This document shows, piece by piece, positions 1 through 7,581 of a stretch of DNA of 9,590 nt. Below the pieces are notes generated by a model, which worked only from the letters and a program-made list of their open reading frames with translations, did not search any database and was not told the DNA's origin. Within the stretch, counting starts at the first letter, position 1. Every line of letters begins with the position of its first letter. This DNA is from a bacterium (GTDB taxonomy: Bacteria > Babelota > Babeliae > Babelales > CAIQNR01). The position numbers were made by a program, and so were the translations under genes. The stretch is taken from NCBI GenBank assembly GCA_947502805.1, contig CANNBR010000028.1, positions 1-9,590 on the forward strand, written 5' to 3'.

Positions 1-2812
1 TTTTTTCTACTGACGAATCACCATAACCAAATGATTTTCCTTCAGCAAAATTCTGCCAGATCTGTTGTTGGTCAAAAATATTCACTAGATCAGATGCAAA
101 AACAGCTGGATCTTCATACCCCATTTTTATTTTTTTATCCCGTTCTTTATCAACTAGCCTTTGTACTACTTGATACTCCCAATCATAAGCAAATGCATAC
201 ACTCCAAAAAATGTTTCGACTCTATTCCATTCAGTAAAATGAGGCATGTTATTAAAACTACTCCAAGGCATATCACGGTACCAATTATAGTTATTAAAAA
301 GAATAAGGTTCTTTATTGTCTCATGTGATGGTTTTTCTTCAAAAGTCTCTAGTTGCTTTTGAATCACTACTGCACGTTGACCAGATCCCTGCTTAATAGA
401 CAAGGGAGGAATATAATAATGTGGTTGTTTAAGAGCAAATCTCCCGGGAGCAGCTTCTTCACTTTCTAATAAATTCGCTAAAACAACATACCAATGAGCG
501 CGTACAACAGAAAATAAAGGGCTTAAGGTCACTGAATCACGGCAAGCAGCAGGAACTATATCAAGGCATCGCACCTGTACTCCTGAACTTAACCTCTGAA
601 TGCCATCCTGTAACTGGTCATTCATCAAAAGCGATGCCTTTAATGAAGCATTTCCCTGGAACAATGATTTCTGCAATTCTTTTGATTGAGTATCTAGATT
701 ACCTTCCATGCCTTTCCATAACTGTGAAAAATAGTGGTTATCAATGTTATTACCAAATAAATCTTCCATAAATGCAGAAAATGCATATAAAGGTTCAAAT
801 GAAAATCGGGTAAATAATTCATATTTTTTATCACAAGAATAGCGCTCTAATGCACGATGTTCTGTGTCTATTTTTTTCTCAACAGCTTTTGAAAGAAACA
901 ATGAATTTTTTTCAAAAAACGGAATACTTTCTTGTTTTAATAATTCAGTAACTTGATCAAAGCTAAGCAAAGTTAACGTGTCAGAGCTTTTTTCTGTAAG
1001 GATAGAATACAAAAGAGTACGCGACATTGATTCAAGAAAAAGAGAAGTAAAAAACTTTTCTTTATAAAAAGAAATCAGATGATAGAGCTCTGCTTCACGA
1101 TTAACAAATGAACGGTACAAGCTCATTTCAACCATAAAATGGTCTCTATAGATTTTCTTAAGTTGCTGTAACAAGAAAATAACTCGTACATTTTCTCGTG
1201 ATGAGCGGGGATACATGCTTAGAAAATCAACAAAAATAAGTTTTTCTATTCCTGCATTTTTAAATTGGGCAACTACATCATCCATAAAAACTTCAAAACG
1301 CGGAGGAATCATAAGTCCTTTGGTGAACACCATTTGTTCTGGTTGTGCTGTTTTTAAGCCCTTAGAATGAACACCTTCAAGAGGTGTAAGTACTCTAATA
1401 TAAGACGTATCAGCCTCATTAAATAGGCAAACATAGTTTTGATAAGTAAAAGGAACCCATTCTGTATCAGAATTAAAAAGCATCACATTTTCAAGATACA
1501 TACCCAGTGGGCCCGCCGGCTTTTCTTGACGTTCTTTGTATGTTTGCTTTTGTTTTTCAAAAACAGCTTTTAATGTTTCTTCATTATCTTGCACGTAGAG
1601 CTTAAAGGCTGTTTGGTCCATAGATGAAAGTTCATGCACACAGGCCATGTCAACAAACACTTGACCATCAGGTTTTACAACCCAATGACTTAATTGAGCA
1701 GGAAGGTCCATGATAAAAACATTTTCTTTTAAGGGATAGAGCACTCCCTTTTGCGATGAAGCATTATCAACCCGTTGATAGGCAGTAATATCATCTTTAT
1801 AAGTAACCCAGTTAATTACGTTGCCAAGTAAGGTGCTTTTGCCGACCCCATCAACAAAACTACAAAAAATATAAGCAGTTTTTTTATCATCATGAGCATG
1901 TAACTGCTCTGTAAACATTTTTACAAAATACTGGGCAGCTTCTGTTGCTGCTTGTTCTTGAAATGACAATACTTCTATTGGATAGGTAATATCAGGGCCA
2001 ACATATATTTTCGAAACTGGAATAGTAGATTTAATCAGGTGTTTTGCATAATCAACAGAAAAAAGAATGTCCTGTGTTGCAAGTACTTCTTGCCCACAAC
2101 TTTTCAATTCTCCTTTATAAGCGCGCTCCCAAAAAGCAATCAACTCTTCTAAAACAGCAGAAGGATTTCCTGTTTTTAAACTTTTTTCAACAAGCTTTCT
2201 ATTTTTTAAAAGCATTTCGAAATCTTTACCGAAGGCGTGTTTTTGAAAAATATAGGCATGGTCATCAAAGAGATCTACACGCTCTGGCAGCACATGTTCA
2301 ACTATGAGGGGCTTATCAGGACACCACTGTTTCTGAAACCAGTTTGCATCTTTTAAAAGAAAACCAGTTAAGAATCCAAAAATATTATGTGCAGGAATCA
2401 CTCGTCCACGTTTGCTACTGAGTGAGGCTTCATCACTTAGTATTGGCGTATTCAATGACGAATAATAACTGGGAACACCTTCCTGCTGATATCCCATAAT
2501 GACCATTCGACCTTTGCAGTCAAACCCTGATTGCGCAAGAAACAGTTCCAATCGTTCAAAACTCAATCGCGTTTGTTCAAGCAAAAAAGGATGATACTCA
2601 TGCGTATAACGACCTTCAGGAGAAAAATCGTAATGCACTACAAAACTTTTTATAAATTTTTCACAAAGCTCAGTTTGCCATAAGGGGGCTGCAGTCACTG
2701 ATGCTGCGTGCGATGTAAAAGAAGTTATAAAAAAGAATAATATAAAATATGATTTTTTCTTGTTACGTCCTGGATCCCCGACGCTCCCTCCGTCTAGCCA
2801 GTGCTTTCGCAC
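1..2812 (-). CDS. Large exported P-loop protein of unknown function, 3' end outside window
   Basis: One frame is open without a stop from base 1 to a stop at 2996-2998, so the protein continues past the left edge; about 937 codons are visible. I do not recognise the family. Counting from a GTG at 2810-2812, the n-region is basic (RNKKKS), followed by a hydrophobic run (YFILFFFITSFTS) and a likely signal peptidase site SHA/AS near residue 39. A Walker A-like loop, SFVDGVGKST, lies near residues 318-327; the usual first glycine is Phe, and the form resembles the DGxGKST of thymidylate-kinase-like P-loops. A hydrophobic strand ending in Asp (VFIMD, near 365-369) is a possible Walker B. The rest is mixed, charged and aromatic-rich. 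It is the last visible gene of a four-gene minus-strand operon. The start is unresolved: no ATG lies in frame upstream of the signal peptide. GTG 2812 and TTG 2908 are possible but lack Shine-Dalgarno sites, and a GC-rich repeat covers the place where a start is expected. The gene is certain, its start is not. Confidence -1.
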   Translation of the reverse strand, partial: MRKHWLDGGSVGDPGRNKKKSYFILFFFITSFTSHAASVTAAPLWQTELCEKFIKSFVVHYDFSPEGRYTHEYHPFLLEQTRLSFERLELFLAQSGFDCKGRMVIMGYQQEGVPSYYSSLNTPILSDEASLSSKRGRVIPAHNIFGFLTGFLLKDANWFQKQWCPDKPLIVEHVLPERVDLFDDHAYIFQKHAFGKDFEMLLKNRKLVEKSLKTGNPSAVLEELIAFWERAYKGELKSCGQEVLATQDILFSVDYAKHLIKSTIPVSKIYVGPDITYPIEVLSFQEQAATEAAQYFVKMFTEQLHAHDDKKTAYIFCSFVDGVGKSTLLGNVINWVTYKDDITAYQRVDNASSQKGVLYPLKENVFIMDLPAQLSHWVVKPDGQVFVDMACVHELSSMDQTAFKLYVQDNEETLKAVFEKQKQTYKERQEKPAGPLGMYLENVMLFNSDTEWVPFTYQNYVCLFNEADTSYIRVLTPLEGVHSKGLKTAQPEQMVFTKGLMIPPRFEVFMDDVVAQFKNAGIEKLIFVDFLSMYPRSSRENVRVIFLLQQLKKIYRDHFMVEMSLYRSFVNREAELYHLISFYKEKFFTSLFLESMSRTLLYSILTEKSSDTLTLLSFDQVTELLKQESIPFFEKNSLFLSKAVEKKIDTEHRALERYSCDKKYELFTRFSFEPLYAFSAFMEDLFGNNIDNHYFSQLWKGMEGNLDTQSKELQKSLFQGNASLKASLLMNDQLQDGIQRLSSGVQVRCLDIVPAACRDSVTLSPLFSVVRAHWYVVLANLLESEEAAPGRFALKQPHYYIPPLSIKQGSGQRAVVIQKQLETFEEKPSHETIKNLILFNNYNWYRDMPWSSFNNMPHFTEWNRVETFFGVYAFAYDWEYQVVQRLVDKERDKKIKMGYEDPAVFASDLVNIFDQQQIWQNFAEGKSFGYGDSSVEK

Positions 2813-2848
2813 TGCCGCGACTACCGTACCGCTGGGGACGACGGGTGC
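2762..2848 (-). repeat. GC-rich palindromic repeat, copy A
   Basis: A GC-rich block in AT-rich surroundings. On the minus strand it reads CGTCGTCCCCAGCG, then a hairpin CAGTGC-GAAA-GCACTG (plus-strand 2799-2814, a GNRA-type loop), then TAGACGGAGGGAGCGT and GGATCCAGGACGTAA. The arms align with copies B (9047-9137) and C (9235-9320), while the central stem differs. Its frame is open in register with the downstream P-loop protein and would be translated as PVVPSGTVVAAVRKHW followed by LDGGSVGDPGRN. It ends directly against the Lys-rich start of that protein's signal peptide. Confidence -1.
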
Positions 2849-2915
2849 GATTCCAAAAAAGCTTTTAGCGGAGATTAAGAGAGACTTAATTTTTACATTA
2901 ACTTTCAAATAAATA

Positions 2916-3635
2916 TCAGTAAGCAACGGTATCAATTCCCCCTTCTTGCAACTTGCGTTCTTTTTGCAAAATATCGAGTATTTCCTTATATCGCTTCAAA
3001 TGATAGGCATAACGACCATCATATTCCCCGCCACGCAATCGTTTAAATAGTACTGCAAGCAAGGTGTTATACTTTTTTGCTTTTTTATAAAGAGCGGGAT
3101 AGTAAGGAGTATCATGTTCATGATATGCAGTCGTTATTGTTTCATATAATTGTATGACAATGGTATCAAAATAAAAAGCGTAAAAATGTTGGTAGGTTAC
3201 GTTTTTTTTTGCTTGCCAATACTGAAACACAGTAATAACACCCGGTTGTTTAAGGCAGAGAGCTTTTTCAGTTCCCGTTGCCAATATAAGATGCTTATTT
3301 TTAACATCGACAAGAAGATTTTTTAAAAAATCATCGTATTGATTACAGTGCGCAAGAAAAGTTTCACGATATTTTTTTTCCGAATAAACCTTTTTATTAT
3401 TTACAAAGAATTTCTTCGGACTCACGCGTAATGTAGTAACAAACAGTTCCCATGCTTTATCAAAATCATCAAGCGGCAAAGAAACAAATGCAGCAATAAC
3501 CCATCCTGGATCAACATAAAATTTTTCAAAATCAGTAGAAAATTGAGCAAATAAGTAATTCTTTTTACTTTCCTGAGTAGGTGTAAGCACGCTGCTTACA
3601 CCACCAAAAAATAATAAAAGGTACCAGTACTTCAT
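2916..3635 (-). CDS. Exported protein of unknown function, 239 aa
   Basis: I do not recognise a family. The N-terminus MKYWYLLLFFGGVSSVL is a short basic-plus-hydrophobic segment fitting a Sec signal peptide; the cleavage point is unclear, somewhere around residues 15-20. The mature part is soluble-looking and very rich in Tyr, Lys and Phe, probably mostly helical, with a basic C-terminal third (YKKAKKYN, FKRLRGGEYDGR, YKEILDILQKERK). No catalytic motif is visible. The start ATG at 3633-3635 has a good Shine-Dalgarno (TTGGAG) about 7 bases upstream. It follows the 393-aa gene after 31 bp and precedes the P-loop gene, so it is probably the third gene of the operon. A periplasmic or secreted partner of its neighbours is inferred from context only. 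Confidence -1.
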   Translation of the reverse strand: MKYWYLLLFFGGVSSVLTPTQESKKNYLFAQFSTDFEKFYVDPGWVIAAFVSLPLDDFDKAWELFVTTLRVSPKKFFVNNKKVYSEKKYRETFLAHCNQYDDFLKNLLVDVKNKHLILATGTEKALCLKQPGVITVFQYWQAKKNVTYQHFYAFYFDTIVIQLYETITTAYHEHDTPYYPALYKKAKKYNTLLAVLFKRLRGGEYDGRYAYHLKRYKEILDILQKERKLQEGGIDTVAY

Positions 3636-3666
3636 TGCATTACTCCAAAAAAGTTCTTACGAACCA

Positions 3667-4848
3667 CTATTCAGTAGGGGTAAAATCTAAAAAGGCAGCT
3701 TGTTCATATAAACTAAATGATTCCAGTTGCTCTGACATTTTAAATTTAAAGTCCTCGATCACTGCCGGAATTTTTATATGTAATTCTTTAGAAGCAAGCA
3801 AAGACTTGATATCTTTTCCTAACTTTTCAGTTAATTTTAAAACATAGTCAGTCTCTTCTTTTAAATGCCTACCACAGATCTTATTTTGTGCAGAAACAGT
3901 CTTTGTCCGTATTTCACAGAACGCAATAATACGCGCAACTTGTCGCATCAAAAAATTAATATCAGTAATAGCAGAAGCAACATAATGCCCACGCTCAAAT
4001 TCATCTGATGCTAATGGTAAAACAGAGGCAGTACGCGTTATGCCTCCAAAGAATTTATCGTAATTAAGGCGATATCCAACGTTTTCATTGTTTTCACCAG
4101 GATATGAACGTTCAGTATCAATACGGTATCTTGTTTTTTCAACTTTCACTTGTGTTACCAAAAACCATTCGAGCGAATGTGGATGATTTATTTTTCTAAT
4201 TGGTTTAACAATATAATCTTTTCCAAGACTAAGAACGGTTGGCAAATCTCTAAAAATTAAATGTGCAACAAAACCACCCGCTATAGCCTGTGGAATCCCT
4301 GCATAAAAATAGTGGCCAATTCCAGAAATAAAATTATAAGTCCCTGTCGCTGCATCTTTTCCTGCTTGCGCAACTGCAGCTATAACACCCTTAGAAGCTT
4401 GATCAGAAGTAATCTTAAATTTATCAGCAATTCCCACTTTTAAAGCACTTTCAATTTTTAATAACTTTTGTTGAGTAGCAGCTGAACTTTGCTCTAAGGC
4501 TTTCTGACTAAGACAAAGCTCTTGCACCGTTTCTTGAGTCAAAATGACAGGAGCGCCAAGAGGCAAAGTAGCAGGTATGTGATAGCATTGGTAATACCAA
4601 TAGCCAACACCAGCAACTGCCGCTGCTGTTAGAGCGGTACGTACAATAACTCGATGAAGAGCATTATGCTTAAAATAAGCCTGTATTACTCTTTTTTGAG
4701 CATTAATAGTGGCTCGATTAATTACCCAAACTTCAGAATCATTTTTAATAGCATCAGAATTAACCATTGCCACTTTCTGCGCTGCAGAAATTTGAAAAAA
4801 TGGTGATCCTAAACAACTTACTAATAAAAAAATACGTATTGTTTTCAT
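3667..4848 (-). CDS. Exported membrane protein of unknown function, 393 aa
   Basis: No recognised family. It opens with a clear signal peptide (MKTIRIFLLVSCLGSPFFQ, likely cleaved after the ISA/A or SAA/Q site near residues 22-23). Two further hydrophobic segments lie at about 67-86 (TALTAAAVAGVGYWYY) and 180-199 (YAGIPQAIAGGFVAHLIF), the second Gly/Ala-rich. Residues 103-165 are Gln/Ala/Ser/Lys-rich and look helical, possibly coiled coil. The C-terminal half is soluble and charged, with a predicted helical stretch around 340-375. Start ATG 4848 is preceded by GGAGGAG about 8 bases upstream, a strong ribosome site. It lies 37 bp after the 325-aa gene and 31 bp before the 239-aa gene, on the same strand. 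Probably an inner-membrane-anchored component of whatever this operon builds; that role is inferred. Confidence -1.
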   Translation of the reverse strand: MKTIRIFLLVSCLGSPFFQISAAQKVAMVNSDAIKNDSEVWVINRATINAQKRVIQAYFKHNALHRVIVRTALTAAAVAGVGYWYYQCYHIPATLPLGAPVILTQETVQELCLSQKALEQSSAATQQKLLKIESALKVGIADKFKITSDQASKGVIAAVAQAGKDAATGTYNFISGIGHYFYAGIPQAIAGGFVAHLIFRDLPTVLSLGKDYIVKPIRKINHPHSLEWFLVTQVKVEKTRYRIDTERSYPGENNENVGYRLNYDKFFGGITRTASVLPLASDEFERGHYVASAITDINFLMRQVARIIAFCEIRTKTVSAQNKICGRHLKEETDYVLKLTEKLGKDIKSLLASKELHIKIPAVIEDFKFKMSEQLESFSLYEQAAFLDFTPTE

Positions 4849-4885
4849 AAATAAAACTCCTCCGAATAACTAATTATTATTTATC

Positions 4886-5863
4886 TTATGAGCCATACGA
4901 ATCATTTGGCGCATATCCACCGTAAGAACCACCCGCGTATCCACCACGAGTAAGCGCACCATCTGCTGTCATTGGTAATTTTTTCTTATTTTTATCAGCG
5001 GCAGAAAGTTCATCTACCAACACACCAATGTGTTCAAAGGTAGTACAAATATTTCCCATTAATCGCTTCATATGTTCTTTATCAAGCGCTGAAAAATGAG
5101 ACACCGACTTACAATAATCAACCGTTTCCCGAAGATATGAAATCGTTTCCTGTAATCCAAATGCAACTTCTTCATTTCTTGTAAGCGAAGTACGAAGAAT
5201 AGATCTACCCATACCTTGTACCATGGTAACCGGAGCCTTCATAGCTCTCATTATTGCGCTTGTTTTCTTATTTTTTACTAATAGCTGTTCTTTATAGAAT
5301 GCATGACGAATAGTAAGCATCTTAACTATGAATCCGCATTCTTTTTCGATATGCGCTACCTGTTGCTTCCATTGATCATCTTGACCTGCATCCTGACCAT
5401 CTTCTTGGTCCATAATACGAAGACGACGATCTTTGCTTAAATCAACCATAGAAGTTGTTTTAGTAAGGGGAATTAGTAAACGAGACACTCGATTATGCCA
5501 TGAAGCAACCTCATTCCACGTCAATGACTGTCCACCACAAAAAATTCTTTGTAATTTTTTTTGCATAAGAAGAAAAGGCCATTCAACATAACGAACGCCG
5601 GTATTAAAAAAATCAGGACTTTCTTTTTGCATAAGACTTATAGCAAAAATTCCTAATAACCCAAAGCTAATAGTTACTAATCCATTGTTTTTCGCTTCTT
5701 TAACAAGCTCCATTGCCACATCAGCAAAAGTTGTCCGTCCATTAAACCTTGAGGTAAAATCAACATCAGAATGCTGTTTTGAATCTAAATTCTGATTGGC
5801 AAAAACAGATGATCCTGAAAATAATGTACAAAGAAAAACTAAAATTAAATTATGCATTTTCAT
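4886..5863 (-). CDS. Membrane-anchored protein with Gly/Tyr-rich C-terminal tail, 325 aa
   Basis: Unrecognised family; first gene of the four-gene operon. I place the start at the ATG of MKMHNLILVFLC because GAGGA lies 8 bases upstream; the frame also permits a GTG at 5882-5884 adding seven residues, but that has no ribosome site. The signal peptide probably ends at VFA/NQ (residue 22). A second hydrophobic segment at about 61-78 (GLVTISFGLLGIFAISLM) suggests a membrane anchor. Residues 150-165 are acidic and Gln-rich (DQEDGQDAGQDDQ), and the middle and C-terminal part look helical. The last 20 residues are low complexity (RGGYAGGSYGGYAPNDSYGS), unlike the rest of the protein. Such tails can mediate self-association or surface display, but nothing here proves a role. 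A candidate promoter lies just upstream at 5901-5928. Confidence -1.
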   Translation of the reverse strand: MKMHNLILVFLCTLFSGSSVFANQNLDSKQHSDVDFTSRFNGRTTFADVAMELVKEAKNNGLVTISFGLLGIFAISLMQKESPDFFNTGVRYVEWPFLLMQKKLQRIFCGGQSLTWNEVASWHNRVSRLLIPLTKTTSMVDLSKDRRLRIMDQEDGQDAGQDDQWKQQVAHIEKECGFIVKMLTIRHAFYKEQLLVKNKKTSAIMRAMKAPVTMVQGMGRSILRTSLTRNEEVAFGLQETISYLRETVDYCKSVSHFSALDKEHMKRLMGNICTTFEHIGVLVDELSAADKNKKKLPMTADGALTRGGYAGGSYGGYAPNDSYGS

Positions 5864-5871
5864 CGAAAACA

Positions 5872-5876
5872 TCCTC
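5872..5876 (-). promoter_or_regulatory. Ribosome binding site deciding the start of the 325-aa gene
   Basis: GAGGA on the minus strand sits 8 bases before the ATG at 5861-5863. It favours this start over the in-frame GTG at 5882-5884 and gives a signal peptide with a normal short basic n-region. Confidence -1.
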
Positions 5877-5900
5877 ACATACACATTTTTAAGAGTTATC

Positions 5901-5928
5901 AGTGTACTAGAAGTAGGTAAAAAATCAA
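5901..5928 (-). promoter_or_regulatory. Candidate sigma-70-type promoter for the minus-strand operon
   Basis: On the minus strand TTGATT (5923-5928), a 16-base spacer and TACACT (5901-5906) match the -35/-10 consensus at four of six positions each. The -10 is about 37 bases from the preferred start codon. Plausible but weak; a long A/T run overlaps the -35, so chance is possible. Confidence -1.
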
Positions 5929-5962
5929 AAAAAAACTAGCGTGTAGAGGCTTCTGGCTACAT

Positions 5963-6012
5963 AATAAGCTTATTGCATAGTGAGGAGAGCGATTCAATGG
6001 GGATAAGCTTAT
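5963..6012. repeat. Pair of HindIII-centred palindromes in the divergent region
   Basis: AATAAGCTTATT at 5963-5974 is a perfect 12-bp palindrome, and ATAAGCTTAT at 6003-6012 is a perfect 10-bp copy, 39 bp centre to centre. The flanks extend the symmetry: ATTG follows the first core and CAAT precedes the second, offset by a few bases. They lie between the divergent operon and the 407-aa gene, so a regulator-binding pair or an RNA/DNA hairpin is possible. Little else is visible in the 5877-6168 gap. Confidence -1.
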
Positions 6013-6106
6013 ACTCCACCCGTGGGATTCATCTTTAGGACTTATCAAACAACCAAATCAGCCTTAAATGAGTTTAAATAATACTAGAGGGTATTGGAGT
6101 GAATAG

Positions 6107-6115
6107 TGTTATTCT
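6107..6115 (+). promoter_or_regulatory. Possible extended -10 upstream of the 407-aa gene
   Basis: TGTTATTCT fits a TGn extended -10 with the hexamer TATTCT (four of six consensus bases), 53 bases before the start codon. No good -35 is seen at the expected distance. Weak. Confidence -1.
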
Positions 6116-6168
6116 GTTAATGTTATTTAGAGTTTTGTTTGATTTGAAAGAGCTAAGAGGTTGCCCAA

Positions 6169-7392
6169 ATGACTTATTTTTATAGATGTTTTGGAATGAT
6201 AACTATTTTTTGTATGGTGAGTTTTTCTCTTGATGCTTTTTCATTTTTTCCAGAAGCATCAAAATGTATAATGTATGATCCTTTTGAAGCTTTAGTTGGC
6301 ATGAGTGAGCAGCAATTTTTTAATGAATATGGATTTTCTGATACTGGTAAACAGTTTTTGGAAACGAAGCTGCAGGGCCAGCAAGGGAAATTTTATCTTA
6401 AGCAGGTAGAGCCTTTTTATTCAGCTGCCCTTGAGTGCCTTAAGCAAAAGGAAGGCGGGTGTTTTGCGCATGGAAAAATAACATTTTCAATTATTGAAGG
6501 AGGAGAAAATCCTTCGGGCACTAGTTTTCAAAAGTATCTTGATGTTGCTGCGCTACAAGCATTGCCAGAAAATAATGGCGCGCTGTTCCAAGTAGCTTCT
6601 AATCTTAATGCACTTGAATTAAACGGTACTAATAAAGAACGAATTTATACGTATATTCCTTTGCGAACGCAGGGTGAAATTTGTGCTCTTTCAGCATTGC
6701 CAGGTATTATCGATCGCATGTATCTACAATCACCGATAAATTTTCTTAAGAATTTTAATTGGCAAGGCTCTATTGCATATATTGAAGGATATTTCCCTTC
6801 TATGCCTCATCTGGACAGTCGTTTTAAAAATATGTCTTACGAAGATATTTTGCAGACCAGTTCAACATTGTATGTTGGCGTTCAGAAAAATGTGTGCGTA
6901 ACTTCTGGCCTACGTAATTATGGAACTCAAGGATTCAAAGCTGTTCCAGTAACAGCAGTTGATCAACGTATTACGCAGGTTTTTACTGCTGCTTTAGATC
7001 CTTACAATAACGGTGCGCTTACTAAAACGATTGGTTTTGAAAATCTTGCTCGTACTTTATTGCATGGTGCCTATAAAGGGACCTTTGATGTTGCATATGA
7101 GATGGGTACTAAAAAAATCTTTTTAACGCTTGTGGGTGGGGGTGTTTTTCAAAATAAGTATGAGTGGATAGCCCAAGCAATATCGACAGCTTTTCAGGAT
7201 TTTAGTTATAAGAAGAAGAATAGTAATGGGTCGGTTGAAGTTGTTCTTATTCTGTACCATATTTCTACACATCAAAAAGCCACTACAGATTGGCAAAAAG
7301 CTGAACATATTTTGAAACAGCTGGTATCTCAAACTGGAGGTACGTGGAGCCGTTATAACACCAAAGGGATAAAGAAGATTGTACAGAGCTGA
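6169..7392 (+). CDS. Secreted macro-domain-like protein, 407 aa
   Basis: The start ATG has AGAGG nine bases upstream. Residues 1-23 (MTYFYRCFGMITIFCMVSFS, then LDA) form a signal peptide, with cleavage likely after LDA. Two motif blocks stand out. Around residues 137-150 is GALFQVASNLNALE, followed at 165-181 by LRTQGEICALSALPGII. Around 318-327 is IFLTLVGGGVF, followed by QNKYEWIAQAI. From memory, FQVAS-N-LE, RTQGxxCAL and LTLxGGGVFxN occur together in an uncharacterised family related to macro domains, in which the strand-Asn turn and the Gly-rich GGGVF loop would hold ADP-ribose or a similar ligand. I recall no proven activity. Six cysteines remain in the mature protein, so export to an oxidising place is possible. 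It is transcribed divergently from the exported-protein operon and convergently with the symporter. The assignment rests on motif memory and is moderate at best; a role on host ADP-ribose signalling is speculation. Confidence -1.
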   Translation: MTYFYRCFGMITIFCMVSFSLDAFSFFPEASKCIMYDPFEALVGMSEQQFFNEYGFSDTGKQFLETKLQGQQGKFYLKQVEPFYSAALECLKQKEGGCFAHGKITFSIIEGGENPSGTSFQKYLDVAALQALPENNGALFQVASNLNALELNGTNKERIYTYIPLRTQGEICALSALPGIIDRMYLQSPINFLKNFNWQGSIAYIEGYFPSMPHLDSRFKNMSYEDILQTSSTLYVGVQKNVCVTSGLRNYGTQGFKAVPVTAVDQRITQVFTAALDPYNNGALTKTIGFENLARTLLHGAYKGTFDVAYEMGTKKIFLTLVGGGVFQNKYEWIAQAISTAFQDFSYKKKNSNGSVEVVLILYHISTHQKATTDWQKAEHILKQLVSQTGGTWSRYNTKGIKKIVQS

Positions 7393-7397
7393 TTCTG

Positions 7398-7563
7398 TGT
7401 CATTGCGAGCTTGCGTGGCAATCCCTCTAATGCTTTCTTTGAAAAATCACATAGCATGAGTGCCAGAAACTTCTTTTAAAAATACCAAAATCCTTTTATT
7501 TCAGGCGTTGTTAATTTTTTGATGTAGATCATGTAGGGATTGCTTCGCAGGCTCGCAATGACA
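7398..7563. mobile_element. MITE-like element with 29-bp terminal inverted repeats
   Basis: The left end at 7398-7426 begins TGTCATTGCGAGC and ends GGCAATCCCT; the right end at 7535-7563 is its reverse complement with 26 of 29 bases matching. The 108-bp interior is AT-rich and has no coding capacity. End motifs of the type CATTGCGAGC...GCAATCC are, in established knowledge, common as dispersed intergenic repeats in many bacteria. It begins 5 bases after the 407-aa stop and ends 18 bases before the symporter stop, so it fills the whole convergent gap and could fold as a two-way transcription terminator. No clear target duplication is seen. Confidence -1.
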
Positions 7564-7581
7564 TTGATTTTTATTTATCGA

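Noticed and set aside
31..237. Plus-strand 68-codon open frame at the left edge
   Set aside because: Antisense shadow of the P-loop gene, whose minus frame is open through to base 1.
2044..2307. Plus-strand 87-codon open frame
   Set aside because: Lies wholly inside the long minus-strand P-loop gene, has no convincing ribosome site and a random-looking composition.
5864..5884. GTG start adding seven residues to the 325-aa protein
   Set aside because: No ribosome site before the GTG, while GAGGA stands correctly before the ATG at 5863, which also gives a normal signal peptide.
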